Assembly: GCA_002390165.1 (NCBI GenBank)
Contig: DGOU01000061.1
Coordinates: forward strand, 4,986 to 14,864
Source of the DNA: Lutibacter sp. UBA4458
GTDB taxonomy: Bacteria; Bacteroidota; Bacteroidia; Flavobacteriales; Flavobacteriaceae
Length of the DNA: 9,879 nucleotides
Reading direction: 5' to 3'
The notes under the pieces: model-generated
Seen by the model: only the letters and a program-made list of their open reading frames with translations
Databases searched by the model: none
What the model was told of the DNA's origin: nothing
Program-made: the position numbers and the translations under genes
In this document: positions 1 through 5,465 of the stretch, in pieces
How the letters are laid out: every line of letters starts with the position of its first letter
Numbering within the stretch: the first letter of the stretch is position 1

Positions 1-905
1 GGAATTAAAATAGTTTCTCCATAATTAATAGTTTCTAAATTATTATTTATAGAAATAGTTGCTTCACCTTCCACACACATAAAAATTACAAAAGAATCTG
101 TTTTGGTATAATCTAAAGCTAAATTTCCATTTATTGGAATAAAATTAGTTTTAAAATATGGACAAGCAACCATAGTATTCAATTCATTTACAGTTTTTCC
201 ATATTCCTGCTTTGCCCTAATTTCTGTTGAAAAATTTATAGCTTCTACTGCCAAATCGGTATGTAATTCTCTAGATTTCCCTTTATTATCTACTCTGTCC
301 CAGTCATAAATTCTATACGTAATATCTGATGTTTGTTGAATTTCGGCTAAAACAACTCCTGCTCCAATTGCGTGCACCGTTCCTGTCTCAATAAAAAACA
401 CATCTCCTTTTTTTATTTTTTCAAAATTTATAACTGAAGTAATTAATTTTTCCTCTAACAGTTGTTTATATTTTTTAGGAGTAATTGCTTTTGAAAATCC
501 TAAAACCAAATTAGATTTTTTCTCGGCTTCCATAATGTACCACATTTCCGTTTTCCCAAAGGAATTATGGCGTTTTTTAGCCAATTCATTATTAGGATGC
601 ACTTGAACAGATAAATCTTGAGCAGCATCAATAAACTTTATTAGTAAAGGAAATTTATCTTTAAAAACTTTATAATTGCTTTTCCCAACCAAATCTTCTT
701 TATAAGTTTTCACCAATTCTTTTAAAGAAACACCTTTTAATTTTCCGTTAGCAACCATAGAAATATTATTTTCAACATCCGATATTTCCCAACTTTCACC
801 AATGTTTTTATCCTTAGATGTTTTGTGTAAAATATTTACTAACTTATTTCCTCCCCAAATTTTTTGTTTTAAAATGGGATTAAATTTTAATGGATAATTT
901 AACAT
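1..905 (-). CDS. manA: Mannose-6-phosphate isomerase, class I (partial, 3' end beyond window)
   Basis: This cytoplasmic zinc enzyme interconverts mannose 6-phosphate and fructose 6-phosphate, linking glycolysis to GDP-mannose and surface-glycan synthesis. I translated the minus strand from ATG at 905 and found about 301 open codons running off the left edge; the family is usually about 320 residues, so roughly 20 C-terminal residues are missing. The N-terminus (MLNYPLKFNPILKQKIWGG) is typical of the family. Expected zinc ligands are visible: Gln101 and His103 in QVHPNNE, Glu120 in KTEMWY and His178 in GTVHAIGAG. The YRIYDWDR segment (residues 197-204) matches the active-site region of type I isomerases. 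The start ATG shares one base with the stop of the upstream cysteine desulfurase gene (TAATG), suggesting coupled translation. No frameshift was seen in the part present. Confidence 0.93.
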   Translation of the reverse strand, partial: MLNYPLKFNPILKQKIWGGNKLVNILHKTSKDKNIGESWEISDVENNISMVANGKLKGVSLKELVKTYKEDLVGKSNYKVFKDKFPLLIKFIDAAQDLSVQVHPNNELAKKRHNSFGKTEMWYIMEAEKKSNLVLGFSKAITPKKYKQLLEEKLITSVINFEKIKKGDVFFIETGTVHAIGAGVVLAEIQQTSDITYRIYDWDRVDNKGKSRELHTDLAVEAINFSTEIRAKQEYGKTVNELNTMVACPYFKTNFIPINGNLALDYTKTDSFVIFMCVEGEATISINNNLETINYGETILI

Positions 906-2041
906 TATTTAATAAGTTCTTTTAATATGGTTATAACATAATCAATATTTGCTGTAGTGGTAAATTTACTAAATGAAAACCGAACCGATGTTTTTAAAGC
1001 TTCTTTTTCATTTAAAATTTCATGTAAAACATGAGATCCTTTAGAGCTTCCACTTTGGCAAGCACTTCCTCCTGAAACAGCAATACCTTTTAAATCTAAA
1101 TTAAAAAGCAACATTGGATATGCTTTTGGAAAACGAACATTTAAAATAATATAGCTACTCTCCGTTTCACTTTCTGATAATCCATTAAATTGAATATCCT
1201 TAAAATTAGATTTTAAAATCTTAATAAAATAATTTTTAATGGATTGAATATCCGTAGATTCTTCCTTTAAATTATCACAAGCAATTTCCATTGCTTTTTG
1301 CATACCAAAAATACTGTGTATATTTTCAGTTCCTGCTCTTGCTCCTTTTTCTTGTTCACCACCAAATAAAATTGGTTGTACTCCAAAACCTTTTTTAACG
1401 TATGCAAACCCAACACCTTTTGGTCCATGGAATTTATGCGCACTTGCGGTAAAAAAATCTATTGGTGTTTTAGTAACATCTATATTAAAATGACCAATTC
1501 CTTGAACCGTATCTGAATGAAACAAAGCGTTATTTTTTATACATAAATCGGATACTTTTTTTAAATCGAGTAAATTTCCAATTTCATTATTAACATACAT
1601 TAAACTTACTAAAGTTTTATTGGTAGTTTGCTCTAACAATTGTTCTAAATGAATATAATCAATTGCTCCTTCGGAAGTTAAATTAACCCATTTTACTTCA
1701 ATTTTATACTTGTTTTTTAAATGCTCTAACGTATGAACGATGGCATGATGTTCAATTTTTGAAGAAATAATAGTCTTTACTCCTAAATTAGTTACTGCAT
1801 TATGTAATATTAAATTATCTGCCTCACTTCCTCCAGCCGTAAAAAATAGCTCTGTAGAAGAAGCATTTAAGTATTTTGCTATACTTTTTCTAGCATTTTC
1901 AACTAAAGCTCTCGATTTTCGTCCAATTTGATGGGTTGATGATGGATTACCAAATGTACTTTTCATAACATCAGTAATGCTAACCATTACTTCTGGCAAC
2001 ATTGGCGTGGTTGCCGCATTATCTAAATAAATAGTTTTCAT
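905..2041 (-). CDS. Cysteine desulfurase, NifS/IscS-like (class V aminotransferase fold)
   Basis: This pyridoxal-phosphate enzyme takes sulfur from cysteine, leaving alanine, and passes a persulfide to iron-sulfur cluster assembly or tRNA thiolation. I start it at ATG 2041 (MKTIYLDNAATTP), giving 378 residues; an upstream in-frame TTG at 2050 lies inside a probable promoter element and is unlikely to be the start. Visible residues are the YLDNAATTP N-terminus, His98 in the EHHA motif, Asp177 and Gln180 in HSDTVQ, the PLP lysine Lys203 in SAHKFHGPKG, and the persulfide cysteine Cys328 in GGSACQSGSSKGSHVL. Length and lysine motif fit group I (NifS/IscS). The usual loop reads SGSACTS...EPSHVL, so this one departs in its middle. 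No scaffold gene such as iscU is adjacent; the only neighbour on the transcript is manA. Which sulfur acceptor it serves cannot be told from here. Confidence 0.93.
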   Translation of the reverse strand: MKTIYLDNAATTPMLPEVMVSITDVMKSTFGNPSSTHQIGRKSRALVENARKSIAKYLNASSTELFFTAGGSEADNLILHNAVTNLGVKTIISSKIEHHAIVHTLEHLKNKYKIEVKWVNLTSEGAIDYIHLEQLLEQTTNKTLVSLMYVNNEIGNLLDLKKVSDLCIKNNALFHSDTVQGIGHFNIDVTKTPIDFFTASAHKFHGPKGVGFAYVKKGFGVQPILFGGEQEKGARAGTENIHSIFGMQKAMEIACDNLKEESTDIQSIKNYFIKILKSNFKDIQFNGLSESETESSYIILNVRFPKAYPMLLFNLDLKGIAVSGGSACQSGSSKGSHVLHEILNEKEALKTSVRFSFSKFTTTANIDYVITILKELIK

Positions 2042-2047
2042 GGTTAG

Positions 2048-2055
2048 CAAAATTA
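2048..2055 (-). promoter_or_regulatory. Bacteroidota -7 promoter element for the cysteine desulfurase gene
   Basis: The minus strand reads TAATTTTG, a perfect match to the Bacteroidota -7 consensus TAnnTTTG, followed by six bases (CTAACC) and then the start ATG. Transcription would begin at or within a few bases of the start codon, so the mRNA may be leaderless or nearly so. No clear -33 TTG is present at the expected distance. The assignment rests on the motif and its position only. Confidence 0.5.
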
Positions 2056-2080
2056 CTTAAAATATATGGTTTTCTTTTCT

Positions 2081-2088
2081 TATTTTTG
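2081..2088 (+). promoter_or_regulatory. Bacteroidota -7 promoter element for the lipoprotein gene
   Basis: The plus strand reads TATTTTTG, matching TAnnTTTG exactly, with only four bases (ACGA) before the ATG at 2093. This predicts a leaderless or nearly leaderless transcript and supports 2093 as the start. It is divergent to the element at 2048-2055, so both genes would be driven from one 51-bp spacer. No convincing -33 TTG was found. Confidence 0.5.
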
Positions 2089-2092
2089 ACGA

Positions 2093-2578
2093 ATGAAAAA
2101 AATAGTAATTTTACTTTTAGCTTTCGTTTTAAATTCATGTAATGATGGAAATTTTGATGTCCCAAGTTTCGATTTTACAGAAACGGTAAATCAATGTGGA
2201 GAATACCTTTTGTATAGAACTAATACGGATAAAACGGAAGTAATTACTATAGTTTTATCTCCAAGTCAAATTAATACTACTTTAGGAACGGAAAGTTATC
2301 CTATTTCAAGTCTTATTCAAGTGAATTACCGCATTTTTGATAGCGCCATTGGAAGCGATTATTTTTGTCAAACTATTCCACCTGCTACTCCAAATGTTTT
2401 AAAAGAATTAAATGCTACCGATGGTGAAATAAGTATTACCACCACTGCTATTAAAGAAAATGACGTTGTAACTGGTTATAATTATGATATAAATATTACT
2501 AATTTACTTTTTAATGATAGCGATTCTAAAATATTTTATGAAACGTATTATTTTGGAATTTTTAGTATAAATATTTAA
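2093..2578 (+). CDS. Predicted lipoprotein of unknown function
   Basis: The 161-residue product begins with a lipoprotein signal peptide: MKK, a hydrophobic stretch (residues 4-13) and the lipobox LNSC, with Cys16 as the lipidated residue. The mature part would therefore be anchored in the periplasm or outer membrane. It is rich in Asp, Thr, Ile and Tyr, with alternating patterns suggestive of beta strands, and has two further cysteines (Cys35 and Cys92) that could form a disulfide. The SDYFCQTIPPATP stretch resembles a motif I recall from flavobacterial hypothetical lipoproteins, but I cannot verify that here. I do not assign a function. It is monocistronic, divergent from the cysteine desulfurase gene, and its TAA directly abuts the stop codon of the convergent Smr gene. 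Confidence 0.8.
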   Translation: MKKIVILLLAFVLNSCNDGNFDVPSFDFTETVNQCGEYLLYRTNTDKTEVITIVLSPSQINTTLGTESYPISSLIQVNYRIFDSAIGSDYFCQTIPPATPNVLKELNATDGEISITTTAIKENDVVTGYNYDINITNLLFNDSDSKIFYETYYFGIFSINI

Positions 2579-3136
2579 TTATTTAGGATTTTGGTAAATA
2601 TATACTTCTGTTGCTCCTAAACCATATTTTTTAAAGGAAGCTTCATACCATTCTACTGGATACTTTTTAAATAAAAACTCTAATTCCGATTTTAAAACTC
2701 CTTCCCCAACTCCATGAATAAAAACTACTTTTGGAATTCTATTTCTTATAGCGAACTCTAATTTTTTTTTGGCAGTATCCATTTGCAAAGTAAGCATGTC
2801 ATAATTATCTAATCCTCTAGTAGTTGAAGTTAAATTTTGAATATGCAAATCTACCTCCATAGGTGGTAATTTATCGGGTTTTAAATTGCTTTTAAATTTT
2901 GGTTTATTTTTTTTAGATGGTTCGATTGCTTTTTCAATTAAATCCTCATTATTAATATCGCTAAATTTAGATAGTTCTTTTTGATCTTCTTTAATAACTA
3001 TTAATTCAGTAGGTGAAAAATTAAAAATAAATCCATCCGTAGCTTCTACCTTAATATTATTTTCCGAAACTGCAATTACTTTTCCTTTAATAAGGTCATC
3101 AATAACTGCAACTTTATCATTTACTTTAAACTTCAT
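2579..3136 (-). CDS. Smr/MutS2-type domain protein with N-terminal KOW/Tudor-like region
   Basis: The 185-residue protein carries a C-terminal Smr domain, a nuclease-type domain known from the C-terminus of MutS2 and from stand-alone proteins that act on nucleic acids or stalled ribosomes. The three Smr landmarks are visible: MEVDLHI at about residues 93-99 (the LDLHG-like motif), HGVGEGVLK at about 141-149, and YGLGATEVYIY at about 171-181. Residues 1-50 (KFKVNDKVAVIDDLIKGKV and following) look like a small beta-barrel of KOW or Tudor type. A charged, Lys-rich linker joins the two. No MutS ATPase part is present, so this is the short stand-alone form typical of Bacteroidota. A run of nine A on the coding strand encodes Lys-Lys-Lys at 2762-2770. 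The substrate is unknown. Confidence 0.85.
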   Translation of the reverse strand: MKFKVNDKVAVIDDLIKGKVIAVSENNIKVEATDGFIFNFSPTELIVIKEDQKELSKFSDINNEDLIEKAIEPSKKNKPKFKSNLKPDKLPPMEVDLHIQNLTSTTRGLDNYDMLTLQMDTAKKKLEFAIRNRIPKVVFIHGVGEGVLKSELEFLFKKYPVEWYEASFKKYGLGATEVYIYQNPK

Positions 3137-3158
3137 TTTGGACTTATTTATTTTTTAA

Positions 3159-3173
3159 TTTGTCAAAGACAAA
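3159..3173. repeat. Small perfect inverted repeat at the smr promoter
   Basis: TTTGTC and GACAAA are perfect 6-bp inverted arms separated by AAA. On the minus strand the right arm contains the TTTG of the smr -7 element, so the repeat spans the -7 element and the expected transcription start. It could be an operator half-site pair or a weak hairpin at the 5' end of the mRNA. Arms this short and AT-rich could also be chance. Confidence 0.35.
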
Positions 3174-3198
3174 GCTAATCTAATTATATGTTACAATA
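3170..3198 (-). promoter_or_regulatory. Candidate promoter of the Smr gene
   Basis: On the minus strand TAGCTTTG (3177-3170) matches the Bacteroidota -7 consensus TAnnTTTG exactly, and a TATTG at 3198-3194 supplies a -33-like TTG. The 16-nt spacer is a little shorter than usual. The -7 element lies 33 nt upstream of the start at 3136, giving an AT-rich leader of roughly 25-30 nt. This is the only site in the window with both elements. Confidence 0.5.
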
Positions 3199-3291
3199 CC
3201 TAGCAAGATATTTTTTTTAACAATAATCTTTAAACAGAACATAGACTAAGCATTATTTATTTAAAAACATTCCTTCTTCAGTTTTATTTTT

Positions 3292-3299
3292 TACTTTAG
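3292..3299 (+). promoter_or_regulatory. Weak candidate -7 element for the CD225-DUF2752-PrsW operon
   Basis: TACTTTAG matches TAnnTTTG at all but one fixed position and lies 28 nt upstream of the CD225 start. No TTG occurs on the plus strand upstream in this intergenic region, so there is no -33 support. The promoter must lie somewhere in 3137-3327, because the preceding gene faces the other way; this is simply the best-placed match. Confidence 0.28.
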
Positions 3300-3327
3300 C
3301 CTTAATCAAACTTAAACATAAAATAAA

Positions 3328-3600
3328 ATGGATCAAAAATCTCCAAAAAATTATTTAGTAGAATCTATATTAGTAACTATTTTTTGTTGTTTACCTTTTG
3401 GTATTGCAGGAATAGTATTTGCAAGCCAAGTAAATTCAAAATTTGCAGTAGGCGATTTCGAAGGTGCTTTATCTGCTTCTAAAAGTGCAAAAAAATGGAT
3501 GACTTGGGGATTAATTTTATCTATTTTATATTATGTAATTATTTACTTTTTAATATTTGGTTTATTAGGAATTACTTTGCTCAGTGTTGGAAATAATTAA
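3328..3600 (+). CDS. CD225/dispanin family membrane protein
   Basis: This 90-residue protein has the dispanin (CD225, IFITM-like) layout. A first hydrophobic segment at about residues 10-32 carries the CCLPFGIAGIVFAS signature, with paired Cys20-Cys21. A conserved loop follows (SQVNSKFAVGDFEGALSASKSAKKW, residues 33-57, quoted in full only as landmarks VNSKFAVGDFEGA and SKSAKKW), and then a second membrane helix at about 58-85. In animals the family includes interferon-induced proteins that hinder viral membrane fusion; bacterial members have no settled function. It is the first gene of a plus-strand operon, with a 5-nt gap to the DUF2752 gene. Start ATG 3328 is preceded by an AT-rich leader without a Shine-Dalgarno sequence. 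Family assignment is firm; any role in defence or membrane organisation is speculation. Confidence 0.85.
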   Translation: MDQKSPKNYLVESILVTIFCCLPFGIAGIVFASQVNSKFAVGDFEGALSASKSAKKWMTWGLILSILYYVIIYFLIFGLLGITLLSVGNN

Positions 3601-3605
3601 TTAAA

Positions 3606-4004
3606 ATGCGAAAATTTAAATATTTCGGATTTTTTTTGATTGGATTAGTTTTAATACTCCTCTATTTTTTTGTAAATCCATCTGAGACAAATTATTATCC
3701 TAAATGTCCGTTATATGTTACTACTGGTATTTATTGCCCTGGTTGCGGTAGCCAGCGAGCAACGTACGAATTATTACATTTTCACTTTCTTGGAGTTCTA
3801 AAACAAAATTTACTTTATATTTTAGGAATTTTTATTTTAGTATATCATTTAATAGTAAGTTTATTAAATACCGTTTTTAATAAAAAAATATATAATTACC
3901 TTTATCATCCTAAAACCCCTTGGATTCTATTAATTATAATTTTAGTTTTCTGGGTTTTAAGAAATTTACCTTATTACCCATTCAATTTATTAGCTCCTCA
4001 TTAA
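3606..4004 (+). CDS. DUF2752 family membrane protein
   Basis: The 132-residue protein fits the DUF2752 family. It has a first membrane helix at about residues 5-23, then an external or loop segment with the family signature: KCPLYVTTGIYCPGCGSQRA at residues 33-52, containing Cys34, Cys44 and Cys47. Two further helices follow, at about 67-88 and 105-119, and the tail is short. The Cys-Pro-Gly-Cys-Gly arrangement could bind metal or act in thiol chemistry, but neither has been shown as far as I know. It lies 5 nt after the CD225 gene and 9 nt before the PrsW gene, so co-translation in one transcript is likely. A run of eight T at 3630-3637 falls in the first membrane helix. The function is unknown. 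Confidence 0.85.
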   Translation: MRKFKYFGFFLIGLVLILLYFFVNPSETNYYPKCPLYVTTGIYCPGCGSQRATYELLHFHFLGVLKQNLLYILGIFILVYHLIVSLLNTVFNKKIYNYLYHPKTPWILLIIILVFWVLRNLPYYPFNLLAPH

Positions 4005-4013
4005 CAATTTTAT

Positions 4014-4688
4014 ATGAATTTACTCTTTTTAGCAACCGTTCCTGTTCTTGTAGTTATTATTTACATTTATATAAAGGATAAATTTGATAAAGAACCAAAA
4101 AAATTACTTTTTTTTAATTTTTTGTTTGGAGCAACTATTAGTGTTTTAGTAAGTACTATTTTATATTATTTATACGATTTATTGCTCCCTCATCCAAATG
4201 CAATGAAAGTTTTTCACCAATTTTTAAAAGCATTTTTTATGGTGGCTTTGGTGGAGGAATTTAGTAAATATCTGATTGTTCGCTATTATGCACAACCAAA
4301 AAAAGAATTTAATGAACCTTTGGATGGTATTATATATGCTGTTATGGTTTCTATGGGTTTTGCCTTTGTTGAAAATTTACTTTACGTATTTAAAGGAGGA
4401 GTTAATGTAGCGTTAAGTAGAGCTTTTACTGCTATACCAGCACATGCTGTTTTTGCCATTTTAATGGGTTATTTTATGGGGATAGCAAAATTTTCTAAAC
4501 ACAAAACAAAATGGAATTTAATAGGGTTAAGTTTAGCCATTATTTTTCATGGAAGTTATGATTTTTTCCTATTTATAAACTTTATACCTGGAATTACCAT
4601 AGGAGCACTTATATCATTACTTGTAGGTGTTTTTTTAGCTAAAAAGGCAATTATAAGACTTCAAAATATTTCTAATTTTAAACCATAA
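4014..4688 (+). CDS. PrsW family intramembrane metalloprotease
   Basis: The 224-residue polytopic protein carries the marks of the PrsW (glutamic-type/metallo, ABI-related) family. These are an N-terminal helix followed by DKFDKEPKK (residues 22-30), VEEFSKY with Glu81, Glu82 and Lys85, GFAFVENLLY with Glu120 and Asn121, PAHAVFA with His144, and FHGSYDF with His179 and Asp183. About seven membrane segments are predicted by eye. In Bacillus subtilis PrsW cleaves the anti-sigma factor RsiW at site 1, releasing an ECF sigma factor. No sigma or anti-sigma gene is next to this one, so the substrate is unknown; the two small membrane proteins of the same operon are candidate partners by inference. 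It is the last gene of the operon, and its TAA runs straight into the terminator. Confidence 0.88.
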   Translation: MNLLFLATVPVLVVIIYIYIKDKFDKEPKKLLFFNFLFGATISVLVSTILYYLYDLLLPHPNAMKVFHQFLKAFFMVALVEEFSKYLIVRYYAQPKKEFNEPLDGIIYAVMVSMGFAFVENLLYVFKGGVNVALSRAFTAIPAHAVFAILMGYFMGIAKFSKHKTKWNLIGLSLAIIFHGSYDFFLFINFIPGITIGALISLLVGVFLAKKAIIRLQNISNFKP

Positions 4689-4715
4689 AAAAAGCACTCA
4701 TATGAGTGCTTTTTT
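4688..4715. terminator. Bidirectional intrinsic terminator between PrsW gene and folE
   Basis: A perfect 28-nt palindrome is formed by six A, GCACTCAT, ATGAGTGC and six T. It folds as a GCACTC/GAGTGC stem, extended by A-T pairs, around a short ATAT loop, and it ends in a T run on either strand. It overlaps the last base of the PrsW stop codon and lies 21 nt beyond the folE stop, so it can end transcription from both convergent units. Confidence 0.9.
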
Positions 4716-4736
4716 ATATTTTAATTTAAAATGAAT

Positions 4737-5429
4737 TTATTCAAATTCTGTATCCATTTTAATATAGTCTAAAAATTCGCGTTTAATTTCCTTTTCTTTA
4801 AACTTACCACCAAATTCTGAAGTAACTGTGCTGCTTTCAATATCTCTAATTCCACGAGAATTTACACATAAATGTTTAGCATCAATAACACAAGCAACAT
4901 TTTCAGTTCCCATTGCTTCTTGCAATGCTTGTACTACTTGCATGGTTAAACGCTCTTGAACCTGCGGTCTGCGAGCATAATAATCCACTATTCTATTCAT
5001 TTTTGATAATCCAATTACTTTCCCATTAGAAATATAAGCTACGTGTGCCCTACCAACAATAGGTAATAAATGATGCTCACAAGTAGAATAAACTACAATG
5101 TTTTTTTCCACCAACATTTCGCCATATTTATAATTATTGTCAAATGTGGATAACCTTGGTTTATTTGCAGGATTTAACCCTCCAAAAACTTCATTGACAT
5201 AAGCTTTAGCAACTCTTTTTGGAGTTCCTTTTAAGCTGTCATCTGTTAAATCCATTCCTAAAGTGTCTAAAATTTCTTTAACACTTTTTTGAATTCTGTT
5301 TATTTTTTCTTCATCGGATAAGTCAAAAGCATCATTTCTTAATGGTGTTTTTGCAGAAGAACCAATGTGGTCATCACCAATATCATCAATATTGTTTACC
5401 ATACTTTTTTTACCTTCAAACATTTTCAT
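4737..5429 (-). CDS. folE: GTP cyclohydrolase I
   Basis: FolE converts GTP to 7,8-dihydroneopterin triphosphate and formate, the first step of tetrahydrofolate synthesis, acting as a cytoplasmic zinc homo-oligomer. With ATG 5429 as start the product has 230 residues. An in-frame TTG at 5444 is part of a probable -7 element and is rejected; a second ATG at 5423 is also possible. Zinc and catalytic residues are visible: Cys117, His119 and His120 in STCEHHLLP, and Cys188 in AKHLCVNSRG. LKGTPKRVAKAY, near residues 66-77, and GLSKMNRIVDYYARRPQVQE, near 140-159, are further family blocks. About 35 acidic residues precede the core, as in other Bacteroidota forms. It follows hisS by 36 nt and ends at the bidirectional terminator. 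Confidence 0.95.
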   Translation of the reverse strand: MKMFEGKKSMVNNIDDIGDDHIGSSAKTPLRNDAFDLSDEEKINRIQKSVKEILDTLGMDLTDDSLKGTPKRVAKAYVNEVFGGLNPANKPRLSTFDNNYKYGEMLVEKNIVVYSTCEHHLLPIVGRAHVAYISNGKVIGLSKMNRIVDYYARRPQVQERLTMQVVQALQEAMGTENVACVIDAKHLCVNSRGIRDIESSTVTSEFGGKFKEKEIKREFLDYIKMDTEFE

Positions 5430-5441
5430 TTTATTAGAGTG

Positions 5442-5449
5442 CAAATTTA
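5442..5449 (-). promoter_or_regulatory. Candidate -7 promoter element for folE
   Basis: The minus strand reads TAAATTTG, a perfect TAnnTTTG match followed by CAC, 12 nt before ATG 5429. It implies a leader of only a few bases and lets folE be transcribed apart from hisS. There is no obvious -33 TTG at the expected distance, so readthrough from hisS remains possible. Confidence 0.42.
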
Positions 5450-5465
5450 CAATTAAGTTTTAATG

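Noticed and set aside
2042..2050. TTG at 2050 as start of the cysteine desulfurase
   Set aside because: The TTG is part of a probable -7 promoter element, and the conserved N-terminus begins at ATG 2041.
3137..3327. Possible small RNA or riboswitch in the largest intergenic region
   Set aside because: Apart from promoter-like motifs and the short inverted repeat, I see no stable GC-containing stem or known riboswitch landmark.
3630..3637. Run of eight T in the DUF2752 gene as a phase-variation tract
   Set aside because: Runs of this length are frequent in such AT-rich DNA, and the reading frame is intact.
5430..5444. TTG at 5444 as start of folE
   Set aside because: It falls in the TAAATTTG promoter-like element; ATG 5429 is a better start and the extra residues are not conserved-looking.
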